Shown piece by piece: positions 33,490 to 43,764 of a DNA stretch of 64,000 bases. Within the stretch, counting starts at the first letter, position 1. Each line of letters begins with the position of its first letter. This DNA comes from Ctena decussata. Taxonomy: Eukaryota > Mollusca > Bivalvia > Lucinida > Lucinidae. The notes beneath the pieces were generated by a model. The model made no database searches. It saw only the letters and a program-made list of their open reading frames with translations, and was not told the origin of the DNA. The translations under genes were made by a program, and so were the position numbers. Location of the stretch: positions 7,605,415 to 7,669,414 of the forward strand of contig OZ022506.1 of assembly GCA_963989385.1 (NCBI GenBank), in the 5' to 3' direction.

Positions 33490-33650
33490 CACAGGACCTG
33501 GCAAATTTTCGTGCATGATAAACGCGATTGTTAAATGTGAAAGAGTCATGTTTGGTTATTATACCGACAATGACTTGTTGAATTATAGGTTGAAGACGAG
33601 ATTTCTCCCGGTTATTATCCTTTTTTATTGATTCAATGTCTTGTGTTATG
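33490..33650. repeat. Unit of the second ~160-bp satellite, split off by insertions
   Basis: 'gtgaaagagtcatgtttggt' at 33536 aligns with 'ggtaaagagttcatatttgg' at 32157 and shares the following sequence. It indicates that 32520-33480 was inserted into one array. Confidence 0.5.
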
Positions 33651-33739
33651 AAACGTCCCATTACATGATGCTCAGCAACTGTTCATTATAGATGCTCTTA
33701 CATGGTATTGTCGGTTAAACTGATTTGTTTATTTCTTTA

Positions 33740-34022
33740 TATAGGCCATATATATGAGAAACGCTGCAGCACGAGGATCCTCGGACAGTTCTTCCTCCCT
33801 ATTAACCCGGACTGGCCACATACTTTCATTTCTTCTTCCACTGATTCAAGAAAGGCAGTTGTCAGTTACTGGCGAAAGTATGTGCACTTAGTACTGATTA
33901 ACCGCTTAGAAGGTCTATGCCTGCCCAGGAATAGTGTGGTTAGGTTAACTGACCGTCCCGACATGACCATAGCTGTTTACCGTGGATGTTAAGCATCTAA
34001 TCAACCAATCAATCAATCAATC
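33740..34022 (+). repeat. SINE-like repeat, copy 1
   Basis: 'tatgtgcacttagtactgat' and 'agtgtggttaggttaactga' match 'aatgtgcactcagtactggt' and 'agtgtggttaggttacttca' at 47316 and 47361. It ends in an (aatc)n tail (34001-34021), as expected for a SINE 3' end. The 96-codon frame over it is not supported as a gene. Confidence 0.5.
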
Positions 34023-34147
34023 CTCCCTAATAAATTTATTATTTTGTCTTACGAACTAATAATGAAAATATATTTTGAACTACTAATTTCATTTGTTCTC
34101 TGTTTGTTTACAACTGTGGAATTGCTCAGAACTTATATATTTAACAG

Positions 34148-34301
34148 GTGATGTTCAAGTTCGCCTTGTAAATGGACCAGACTTCGTGTCTGGCAGAGTT
34201 GAGGTCTACTTTAATAATGAGTGGGGAACTGTTTGTGATGACAATTTTGATGTCAACGCAGCACGGGTTGTGTGTGGTATGCTAGGACATACATTTACTA
34301 G
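34148..34301 (+). CDS. SRCR-domain protein, internal exon (first half of an SRCR domain)
   Basis: A 154-bp exon: acceptor tatatttaacag| (AG at 34146-34147), donor actag|gtatga at 34302. Start phase 1, end phase 2. It encodes the N-terminal half of an SRCR domain: [20 protein letters not shown], then [11 protein letters not shown] and [10 protein letters not shown]. The two cysteines are those usual in this half. Joining to exon 22469-22632 gives an uninterrupted codon (G+GT, Gly). Joining to exon 46507-46673 also keeps the frame and completes the domain. Splitting an SRCR domain over two exons is described for group A SRCR genes. Likely extracellular; exact gene identity unknown. Confidence 0.92.
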
Positions 34302-34309
34302 GTATGATT

Positions 34310-35443
34310 ATAACATTATTAATCAGAAACAAACTGAACAAATCGTTGATGCGTGTATGTCGTTTCCTAAGTACGTCTGCTGAAGCAAATAAATACGTTT
34401 TTTTGCGTTTGTTCGGTTTGGTATTATGAGGCAATTTCTTCTTCTCTTGGTCTTTCTTAAGCAACCCATGCCGATTTTATTGATGCGTCCTTCTGAACTA
34501 TAAATTATATATATATACACATTAAGTTTTAATTTAACGTTAGCTACGATAGCAAACGTTAGGAGTTAATTTCGAGGGAGCAGTTATTATTTGTTAAGTC
34601 CGTCCGTAAAAAGAGCATTAAATATAAATGAGAAACACTTGTCTAAAACACACATTATTTATGCCCATATCAGCACATACCAGCCATTTCATGTGCGCAA
34701 TCTAGTCCAGACGTATATTTCAGGAGTCAGTTATGTCAACTCGAACTCCACATGCTCTGATGAGACTTTTCGTATGCGCAGGCTGGTATGGGAATGCATG
34801 CCTTTATTTAAGGAGTTCAGACCATACTCGGCATTCATATACCTGCACTCACTATACAGCCAAACAAACAGAAGCTACGCAGCAACTTTCGTCATATCTA
34901 AATAATTCGATTTAGCAGAGTTTATGCATGTACTTGGTAGACACCCCCACCACCCTTGAGACAGTCCCATTCTTGAGACATATTTTTGTTCCAAGTGTAT
35001 CGAGCCATCTTCCATCAAGAGTTAGATAGTTTGGTGGGTGTGTTTGGGTTAAACGGCTGTTTGAGACAGTATTTCAGTATATTTTGAGACGTAGCCAAGA
35101 AAGAATGAGATAGGATAGACAAAAATACGCCATCCCCAAACAAAAAACGAACATAATCACGCACCTGATGCAAGCTTCCCGTTAATCAACAGAATGACTG
35201 ACATATCGGCATCGCTTTGTGGGTGATATTTTTCATGGCCTGCTTATGTGAAATTTCCTATTTTGCTTTAGTACTTGTTCAATGCATCGTTTAGGAAGAT
35301 TTTATTATTGTCATTATTTGATTTTGAAAAAAGACTACAAAAGTGGTAATACTCGCTGGTTTTGGTGCATATAAGAGTCTGCATAAAATGCTTAAAATAC
35401 AACAAATTTTCTCAAAAACGACCATATAAAACCAGGTAAATTG
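34310..35443. other. Intron sequence, nothing recognised
   Basis: No gene or repeat match. A short TA run lies near 34507-34518. The frame at 34591-34905 has no domain. Confidence 0.4.
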
Positions 35444-36719
35444 CTAATTCTAGTGCTTGTACCACTACTGAACTTTCCAAATTATTAACTTCTTGCCTTA
35501 CCGCTATCGAAATTCATGTAATTAGGTACTGTGAAAAAGTCAGGCAAAAATTTGTTTTGGTCAGTTAAAAATTCTACTGAGTTTCTTGATAAACTGAAGT
35601 CTAGAGGATATCACGCGTCTAGTTTGTCTACATACGATTTTTCTACACTGTATACAACTTTGCTCCATAATTTGATAAAAAAGAAACTAATAAATTTAAT
35701 TTAGACTACTTTTCAGAGAGAGGGTGCTCTTTATCTTGCTTGTAATGATAAACATGCTTCTTTTACTTCCGATGACCAAAAACAGTTTAAAAGGTGGTCT
35801 TGCCAAAATGTATGTGATGCTTTAGTATATCTTCTAGATAACATTTTCATCAGATTTGGTACTAAGTTACACAGACAAATTGTAGGAATTCCGATGGGCA
35901 CTAACTGCGCTCCTCTTGTAGCATATTTGTTTTTATTTTGCTATAAAAGAGACTTTATAATGTCTCTTTCTGATGATACTCAAGCTCATGTTACTGAAGC
36001 ATTTAACTCAACGTCTAGATACTTGGACGACCTTTTAAATATTGACAATCCTTATTTTGAAGGAATGGTTAGTCAAATTTATCCTGCGGAATTGCAATTA
36101 AATAAAGCAAACACTTCTGATACCGAGGCCCCATTTTTGTATTTACATTTATCAATTTTAGACGGATTTGTTTCATCTAAAATTTATGACAAACGCGATG
36201 ATTTTGATTTCGACATTGTTAATTTTCCGTTTTTGGATGTTGATGTTCCCCGCACCACTTCTTATGGTGTTTACATTTCTCAACTTATTCGCTTCGCTAG
36301 GGTGTCTAGTCATTCGGCTGATTTCAATGCTCGTAATTTAAAGTTTGACTGCCAAGCTTTTACAGCAGGGGTATCGGTGTCATAAACTTTGGAAAGCTTT
36401 TTCTAAATTTTATCGTAGACACTTTGAATTGGTTTCTAAATATAACAAAGGGTTAAGATCACTTTTGCAACAAGGCCTATCGGAACCTGAATTTTATGGT
36501 GACTTAGTATATATATTGCGCAAAATCGTAGGGAATACAAAATTTCCTGATCAATTTAAGAAAATTATTATACGTTTTAAACGCATTGGCTATAACATAG
36601 ATGTAATGCGACTGTCTGCATGCTTAGTGGTTAAACCAATCACGGTTGACAACTTTGCTGTCCTCTTTAATTGCACGCCGGTGGGTCGGCGTTCAGACTC
36701 TATGATAGCCCCTGCATAA
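35444..36719 (+). pseudogene. Penelope-like reverse transcriptase, decayed
   Basis: Several frames join to one RT-like protein. Blocks in order: a helical region near 35450-35560 (CTTTELSKLLTSCLTA); STYDFSTLYTTLLHNL at 35620; IFIRFGTKLHRQIVGIPMG at 35850-35900; GTNCAPLVA (from 35897); the catalytic YLDD at 36020-36031; IYDKRDDFDFDIVNFPFLD; and YGVYISQLIRFAR. A frameshift near 36345 moves the frame, which continues TAKLLQQGYR and GLSEPEFYGDLVY to the stop at 36719. A TAG near 35702 and another frameshift before 35560 also interrupt it. Such RTs copy the element's RNA at the target site. The order and spacing fit Penelope-like RTs better than LINE RTs. No GIY-YIG endonuclease is visible. It cannot be functional as it stands. 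Confidence 0.8.
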
Positions 36720-37418
36720 AGCTATATATTAGTTGGTTGGGGCCGGATGTTTGTCTGTTTTTTTTGGCCCACCGGGGTTCAACTGGTGGTCTTCTTTTGC
36801 TCCAGTGTTCCAGTGGTGTTGCTGACGCCCCAGGGATCTCCAGGTGTCTCACCACGTTTTGGCTGTCGAGCCCTCATCCTTGCTTCATCACGGTCTTTTC
36901 TTGATTTTAATTGTTGCCAGTGATGGCTCTCTGATGAGTTAGGGGACCTCCATACGAACCGAACTAATAACTAATTGTGTGCGCCGCGGCGGAGGGTGAG
37001 GGTGAAGGTTTGGGCCCAGTAAAACCGGTTTTAACCCCCTAGTGGTTATTACTGACCGTCCCAAGGCGGTACTTTCGTTGTGGTTGCATTTGTTTTATGT
37101 TCGGTGCTGTTTAATTTATTGTGTTCTCATTTTAACCCTTCTATAATAAAAACAGCAAACAGGTAATAATAGTTGTTAAATGTTTGTTTTTCGTATAATT
37201 TGCTTAGTCTGTCGTAACCGTTCTGTTGATCTGAATTATTTAGTTCAGTAAAGATAGCTGAGTTGCTACTTATTTGGGAAAGAGCTGCTGACTCGGCTAA
37301 TCACTTGTAATTTATTGTTTGTTGGGCTGTCTTTATCAATCTTTCCCTTTGATGTTGGGGATAGGGTTTGGGATCTGATTCAGTCAGTTCCTGAAATGTA
37401 GTTACTCTTTAAATTTAT
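35444..37418 (+). mobile_element. Penelope-like retroelement, longest copy in the window
   Basis: It carries an RT-type coding region (35444-36719) followed by a ~700-bp tail (36720-37418). The tail contains every block found in the shorter repeats at 1656, 4106, 12090, 29766, 33204, 38641 (inverted) and 62253, so those are 5'-truncated copies of the same family. The 5' part is missing. The tail ends 'cagttcctgaaatgtagtta' plus 'ctctttaaattta'. Confidence 0.8.
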
Positions 37419-37891
37419 ATAAAAAGATCAAAGAGTAATTTGCGGCATAACAATAATGGAAAAAGGAGATTGAAACCGACATAAACAAACAAATTAGAAA
37501 GTGTCAACAAGACACGGATGCCCCCGCCTAGTGCCTAGAGTATGATGGTACCTTGAATAAGCTACTGACACTTGTAGGATAACTAGGTTCATAAAGGCAG
37601 CCTTACATAAAATAAATGGCAAATCAGGGGACATGAAATGTAGGTCAAAAAGAATTACATTTTTTAGCAGTCAAACCTCGGACACGAATATGACAGGAAC
37701 AGAATTTCATTATAGCCTGTTCACATAGTTTCAATGCGCACGGTGGCCTTAACCTTTAAGCTAGTGACATACATTGGTCCTTGTGCGCAACAAAATGTCT
37801 TGCCACCAGTTTTGAAATTCCTCCATGCAGGACGAAGTTAGGGGTCGAATAAGAACAGAGTTTCACTGTAGCATACGCACAAACTTAAGTA

Positions 37892-38399
37892 CGAGGGTTG
37901 TCAAAAAAATACATAGCCTTTTTTTATCTGGTAGACACAGTTGGCGTTTAATGACGAGAACAGGTATACCTTATTAAATGCGAACATTTCTGTCCCACAA
38001 TTACAAAGGTTTGTAGAGTTCCCATGAGCCATAAAAATGTGACACTATTCACGAAGTTGGTACCAACATGATACAGGGGCAGGGGTACGACGTCGTTGAC
38101 GTTATGTCAAGTAACGCAAATCGCACACTTGTTTATCAACGTTCGTTTCTTCTCAAAGTAACCACCTTTACACTAAACGCAACGCCTATGTCGAGATATC
38201 CACTGGTCGAAGATATCTCTGTACCACTGCCTGTCATACTGCGCTATTATTATAGCTCTTATTGAGCAGAATAAAAAAGTGTTACAAGCATCAAATTGAA
38301 GAGCAGGGCTTCAAGTTTTATCCATGTTATTTCGACGATTCTGCAGTTAATAATAATGGCGCTATAGTAAAAGTCCACGTATGTTTTGGACAACCCTCG
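37892..38399. mobile_element. Mariner-like MITE, 508 bp
   Basis: Inverted termini CGAGGGTTGTCAAAAAAATA and, inverted, CGAGGGTTGTCCAAAACATA continue as ...CTTTT. TA duplications lie at 37890-37891 and 38400-38401. The ends resemble Tc1/mariner/IS630 elements. The 65-codon frame inside (38068-38265) shows no transposase motif. A related single end lies at 63287. Confidence 0.85.
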
Positions 38400-38640
38400 T
38401 ACAGACTATAACCTTGACCATTGGGCTAGCAACATGGTTCTGGTACATGACACATATCTTGCCATAATGTTTATTTATTATATATCAAATAATTCTGATT
38501 TTCCACCCTGCAGGACAAACTTATAGGCCGGACATAAAAATGTTTCCTCTATAGCCTATACACAAAGATTATATGTGCAGTGTGACCTTGAATTTCAAGC
38601 TACGGTTTGTCATGATGATTATCTATGTCAAATAATTATA

Positions 38641-38783
38641 AATTTAAAGAGTAACTACACTTCAGGAACTGATTGAATCAGATCCCAAACCCTATCCCCA
38701 ACATCAAAAGGAAAGATTGACAAAGACATCCCAACAAAGAATAAATTACAAGTGATAAGCCGAGTCAGCAACTCTTTCCGTGC
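38641..38783 (-). mobile_element. 5'-truncated Penelope-like 3' tail, inverted
   Basis: 'aaagagtaactacacttcag' to 'ataagccgagtcagcaact' is the reverse complement of the last ~140 bp of the other tails, for example 37280-37412. Confidence 0.85.
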
Positions 38784-39325
38784 ATGATAAAGTTATTGGC
38801 AGGGCGTGAACGTGTTTTACTACAGCTTATGCACAAAGATTGCGAACTTGACCTTTGAGCTTGCAACATGGTTCTTTAGCATGACACATCGACTTGTCAT
38901 GATTATAATTTATGCCAAATACTTTTGAAATCCCGTCATGCAGCATAAAGTATTGGGCCGGACATGAACATGTTTTACTACAGCCTATGCACGAAGTTCA
39001 CATGCACAGTGTGACCTTAACTTTCAAGCTAGCAATATAGTTCTTGCAAGCGACACATCGTCGTATCCTGATAATCATTTATGCAAAATAATTTCAGGAA
39101 TACTACCATGCAGGCCAAAGTTATGGATCAGACACAAATTGTTTCATTATAGACTACGCACAAAGTTTTAGTGCGGACTGTGACCTTGACCTTTGAGCCA
39201 GCGACATGGTTTTTGCATGCGAAACACCGCCATGTCATGATAATTATTTTAGTTATTTGTGCTAAACGGTTTTTAATTCCCACTATGCTGGCCAAAATTT
39301 TGGGTCGGACACGATTCTGGTAACG

Positions 39326-39357
<32 letters not shown>

Positions 39358-39374
39358 CACACACACACACACAC
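39326..39374. repeat. (CA)n microsatellite
   Basis: CA run with one G interruption at 39351. Confidence 0.97.
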
Positions 39375-39420
39375 AGGGTAAACACTACATGCCCTTCCGC
39401 CATTGAATTGAGTCAGTTCC

Positions 39421-39442
39421 TCTCTCTCTCTCTCTCTCTCTC
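39421..39442. repeat. (TC)n microsatellite
   Basis: Uninterrupted TC run, 46 bp after the CA run. Confidence 0.97.
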
Positions 39443-39854
39443 AAACCAAGCTGCAAATAAGAACTTTATTCGAATCAGGGAAGGATCAGGCAACATAAAG
39501 AGCGGTAAAGAGAGGTATGGGATCCGTCTTTCAATTGCTGTGTCTAGATATTATGGGGATCTAGCCCACGCCGACCCTACGGCCACTAGGGTGTGGGAAA
39601 CCTTGAAAGTATACTCAGTCTCAGTGACTAAACACAAGCCTGGTTTGCGGAACAAAGAGATTGCACGTTGAATCTGACACAGATTACTGCTGTTGTGAAA
39701 CACGAAAATGTATACAAACTACTGCTGCTGTAACACATACATATGGACACGGTTTACTGCTATCGTATAGCATGTAACATGAAAATGGACATGTTTAAGT
39801 TTTCGTTCAATAAGTTCAGTTAGTGTTTGCCCCAGATAATAAACCAATCAGATC

Positions 39855-39964
39855 ACCTGAATTTTCAAATTTTCAATAGATTTATTGGTGTAGACTCATC
39901 ACTTATCCATGAAGAGAGTCTTCACCAATAAATCTGCTGAAGACTTGAAAATTCAAGTGATCAG
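39855..39964. repeat. Fold-back, arms ~45 bp
   Basis: Left arm 'gatcacctgaattttcaa' ... 'agatttattggtgtagact' (39854-39897) pairs with right arm 'agtcttcaccaataaatct' ... 'ttgaaaattcaagtgatc' (39918-39963). There are about six mismatches and a ~20-nt loop. The arms read as a small palindromic MITE. Confidence 0.8.
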
Positions 39965-40070
39965 AAATGTACAGTCTTCTGTGGCTTGTCACGTCTAAAA
40001 ATAGCTTCAACATGACAGGTCAAATTGATTTAAAGTCGATGTAGATTTCTCGAATGAGCGTTTTTTCTCA

Positions 40071-40417
40071 TTACAGAGGAACAGATGAAGGGGAGTATTT
40101 GGCAGTACTCTCCATAAAAAGTATTTTATGGTTACTCATTAGAACCACCTCGACGAGGCGGTTCTATGGCTATCCATAACATTTTTAAAATAAACACATT
40201 GTAAAAACGTGGATACTTATTAGAATCGCCTCGATGAGGCAGTTCTTTAGGTACCCACAGCATTGTTTTCAAAACAATGTAAAGCATGTTGTAGATATTA
40301 GAATTGCCTCGAAAAGGCAGTTCTAATGAATATCCACAACACGTTTTTCATGGAGAACTTGATGAAAATAATCCCAAATTATCACAAAATACTCCTCTTA
40401 TAAGTTCCTCTGTAATA
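40071..40417. mobile_element. Probable MITE with three internal palindromes
   Basis: Terminal inverted pair 'cattacagaggaac' (40071) / 'gttcctctgtaat' (40404). Inside are three evenly spaced palindromes: agaaccacctcgacgaggc.. (40141), agaatcgcctcgatgaggc.. (40211), agaattgcctcgaaaaggc.. (40300). Each ends in 'ggcggttct' or 'ggcagttct'. 'ccataaaaagtattttatgg' (40111) is a further palindrome. The target duplication is not resolved. Confidence 0.6.
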
Positions 40418-40607
40418 AGATGCATCTCGTAACACAAATCAAATAACTATGATTTGTGTAATGAGAAGCAAAGAATCCTGATTCAACGAAGGAAAATCAA
40501 AGTGACCAGCCATGTTCGAGCTCCAAAAACTGAATGAATGGGAATGAGCAAAGTCATCTGAACATGAACACAAATTATAAATGACAGCATGACACTCACT
40601 CTAGAAG

Positions 40608-40704
40608 CAGTATTCTAATTATGCTCCTCCTCTCCAAGCTAAATGAAAGCATGGCAAAAGCTTTAACAGCAGTATTCTAATTAAGCCCCTCCTCGCCAAG
40701 CTAT
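40608..40704. repeat. Short direct repeat, two copies 61 bp apart
   Basis: 'agcagtattctaattatgct' with 'cctcctctccaagcta' (40608) recurs as 'agcagtattctaattaagcc' with 'cctcctcgccaagcta' (40669). Confidence 0.75.
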
Positions 40705-40929
40705 TTTGGGACTGTCATGATATTGCATCATGTTTTGACATTGCATCATTACTATAATCAAAGTACATTGGAGAGTGGTCATTTTGGGATTTTTTTATTT
40801 ATCATTACTATTTCTTTATTTTTATTTTTTTTTTAAACCCAAAATATCTCTCAAACAAAGATTATCTGAAAGATGTTGGAAAACAGGGCAGACCAGGATC
40901 AGTTAATTATTTGGGGCAAACACTAAGCC

Positions 40930-41032
40930 GGTTAGAGGCTATGAAGAGAAATCTTCGCAATTAAGAACCTTCCGCTCGCTACGCTCGCTTCAGGTTCTTA
41001 ATTGCGAAGATTTCTCTTCATAGCCTCTAACC
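40930..41032. repeat. Perfect fold-back, 41-bp arms, 21-nt loop
   Basis: 40930-40970 (ggttagaggc...aagaacct) and 40992-41032 (aggttctt...gcctctaacc) are exact reverse complements over 41 bp. The loop, 'tccgctcgctacgctcgctt' plus c, is GC-rich and itself contains the direct repeat 'cgctcgct'. Confidence 0.95.
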
Positions 41033-41039
41033 TATACTT

Positions 41040-42170
41040 TGTGATGGGGTTTTAGTGATAGTATACTGCAGATTATCGACATAGCAAAACTGAGATTTGA
41101 GAAAAGTAATATTTAAGTCTGACCACAGAAGCCTGAGAGCCTAGGTTGCAAACATTTGTAAGTCTTGTTTTCCAAAGTATCAAGTACCAACACTGTACAA
41201 AAATTACATTTTTAAATGACATATGAACTGTTCAGATTTTTTGACATATTCATGTGTTACAGTCTATAGAGAGCCGTCTCTAGGAGAAACAGAGAAAGAG
41301 AGAGAGAGAGAAAATAAAAAATAAAATAAAAACGACCCACTTCCCCCTACACACACAAAACAAACAAAGAAAAAACATCATTGCAAAATTCACTATGTCA
41401 AAATCAAAGTCAAAGTCCATATCCCGAATTTGAAATCGTTCAACCGAATTGGTCAGGAATAAGCACGTCCTCCTCGTGATCTTAGTACAGTTTACATACA
41501 GATGGCTCACTTAATGTGTACAGTTTTCTGAGGAAACAGTTCTCTTGCAATATCAAATTGAATTTTAAAAGCTTGAACTCGGTCTGTCGCTTTATTTGGC
41601 TTACCGTCCCTTAACATCTCAAACAGGTGCAGAGTTATGGGCCAGTTAACTGCTGCAATTTCAAAGAGTGACGTCGCGAGACAATTTTATGTGTTAATTA
41701 CGGCAATTTACAACCTCAGACGGCGTTCACGGTTTACATGAGGCTCACCGAGACTAAAAACAGAGGCCATGACGTTAATTTATGTTGACGCCGTCTTCGT
41801 TATGTGTTTTGCGCAACAGGATCAACTGCAATGATAATTGCAAACCAGCGTGGATGACGTAACAATATTAAGACAGTAACAAATGGTACAAAAGAGCGTT
41901 GCATAAGATAACGGCTTCGGCGCTTTATTGCTTTTCAGAGACGTAACGCTCTTTTACTCACGTCATTTAAGTAAATGATACGAATAAACTGCGTAGGCTT
42001 TAAATTTGATAAGTTTCAAGCATTTTATCGTAAAACATTTAACGCTGTCACGAGTGAAAGGATCAAAAGCCAGCAATAGAAAGTTGAAGTTTTAAAATGC
42101 TCTCAGTGTATAAGCTCACAAATGAGCTAAAGGCTCAGGTGAGGCAATAATTTAAAACAAAAGTACGTAC
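41040..42170. other. Intron sequence, nothing recognised
   Basis: No gene. A GA/AAAT-rich run is at 41287-41330. The minus-strand frame at 41280-41510 spans that simple sequence. Confidence 0.45.
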
Positions 42171-42177
42171 ATGTAGG

Positions 42178-42260
42178 AAATTTCGCAGGAACTGAGTCGA
42201 CACAATTTAATCCCAGATCCCACCCAAGACACCATGTGGGAAAAGAAACCACCAAACTAG
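42178..42260 (-). mobile_element. Penelope-like tail fragment, inverted, divergent subfamily
   Basis: 'aatttaatcccagatcccac' and 'agacaccatgtgggaaaag' are the reverse complement of 'cccacatggtgtctttgtta' and 'ggatctgggattgaatg' at 28876-28910, in the tail of the 28-kb subfamily. Confidence 0.7.
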
Positions 42261-43370
42261 ACACCACCAAAGACATCACCAGTCACAATTCCACTATACA
42301 ATCGACTGTTCACGTTCACACGTTTCGGACATAGGAATCGTATGGCAGCACTCGTCGGCGTTCGAAGACGACCTATTCTTCATTGTCAAATATTATATTT
42401 TTACTTTATCCATAACAATTTCAACTTGATAAAACGATATCATCTGATACCAAATCTTTCTATAGCTAATCGGCTCATTTCGACAAAATTTTAAGACCAA
42501 CACGATAACTTTGATTATTCCGTTTCTAGATGGGAACGTGATACTACGTATATATTTCTTAGGTTAAGGTGGTGATTTGTGGTAAATACAAAAATTTAAA
42601 TAAAGCCATAAGACCATAAGATTTAATGCATCTCCCTGAAAGTATGCATACTTCTTATTTTTTGTTGTTCTTTACAGTTTAGAATACAGAATAGAGGATC
42701 ATGCTGTTTAAGAAAAGTGCTTATATATGGAAAAGTCAAAAGGTAATTTCGTGCGCAGAAATCTGGAAAATTAACTTCATGCTTGAAAATAATCTAGCTC
42801 TGCATTAAAAAAGCGTCCTAGCAATTATTCTTTCCAATTCTTTCTCAAATTGTAAGGTAGACCAGATGAAAACAGTCACTTTTTCTCAAATGTCTGACCA
42901 TGCATATAGTGCATGTACACTAGATACATTAATTTAATACAGGTAGGGCACTTATACTATATCATACTCGAAATATAAATAATATATTACTGTGACCATG
43001 ACACAGGTGTGTAAATGAAATTGTTCAACCGTGAAAATGAACTTTTTTTGGCAAATATTTGGACACTGATTACACATTTTTATCTGCCCAGCCTGATAAT
43101 GTGTGAAAAAAATGACAAAAAATGCTAGGACGCTCTCCATAATGCTTTAAAGAGCCTTCAGACCTTATTGTATTTTTAATAACTATGGTTTTTGTTTTTA
43201 GATTTTTGCGCACAAAAGTACCCTTCGAACTTTACTTAATAATATATAAACCATTTTTAACCTCAACAAGTCCTGTATTTTTGGAATCTGAATTGTGAGA
43301 ACCAACATAATGAAGGCAACTGCTAATTTTTAGGAAGATCTGTTATATTTTCAGCATTTTATACAGGTTT
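42261..43370. other. Intron sequence, nothing recognised
   Basis: AT-rich, without repeat match or credible gene. Confidence 0.45.
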
Positions 43371-43763
43371 TTGACTTCGCCCCAAATCAGTGATTATCAC
43401 CACCTGAATCGTTTTGAAAGAACATCTTGTCGCGTTGATGGCTTCAATAATCGGAATACACCTCAAACTGTAAAATTTCCTAAATACGGTTATAGATATA
43501 TGTTACATATAATCCGACCATTTTCTGACAAACAAACGCCTTTTGATAATTTTGATTGGCATTTTAGCGTTCATTTTTTGTCTTATCTGCATCACATCTT
43601 TACGTGTGTAAACCAAAGTAAAACCAACTATGTATGTAAAACAAGAATTCCGCAAAATACTATGTCACCTGCCTTGCCCTTTCACAGTAGCAGAGATCAT
43701 GCTTTAATTTGGTTTTTTGAATTCATGTATAAAAATTTGAGCAAACTGGACATGCAAGCTTAG
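43371..43763 (+). other. Unassigned open frame, 130 codons
   Basis: The frame runs from a TTG at 43371, directly after an acceptor-like 'tttatacag' (ends 43366), to a stop at 43763; there is no early ATG. I do not recognise the protein. It is rich in His, Phe and aromatic residues (YHHLNRFERTSCR, DNFDWHFSVHFLSYLHHIF), without a signal peptide or an SRCR cysteine pattern. No donor site is obvious at its end. The frame is longer than its neighbours in this AT-rich region. It could be a decayed transposon protein or a chance frame. It does not share phase or domain with the SRCR gene. Confidence 0.2.
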
Positions 43764-43764
43764 A

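Larger units (their letters stand above)
37430..39330. repeat. Degenerate ~155-160-bp satellite, interrupted twice
   Basis: Units contain 'gtgaccttgacctttgagc', 'tagcgacatggttcttgca', 'tgtcatgataattatttatg', 'ccatgcaggacaaagttat' and 'cctatgcacaaagtt'. Blocks are at 37640-37890, 38400-38640 and 38790-39310. A mariner-like MITE (37892-38399) and an inverted Penelope-like tail (38641-38783) split the array. Confidence 0.75.

Noticed and set aside
33702..33992. 96-codon frame just upstream of an SRCR exon
   Set aside because: It covers a SINE-like repeat shared with 47166-47420 and has no SRCR features.
36925..36965. 'ctgatgag' followed by 'cgaaccgaac' in the Penelope-like tail as a possible hammerhead ribozyme
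   Set aside because: The invariant GAAA core is not present and stem II does not pair well. Other tail copies do not preserve the motif.
41380..41440. 'DFDFDFDIVNF' similar to the Penelope-like RT block 'DFDFDIVNF'
   Set aside because: Flanking residues do not match, and the string comes from a short repeated triplet region.
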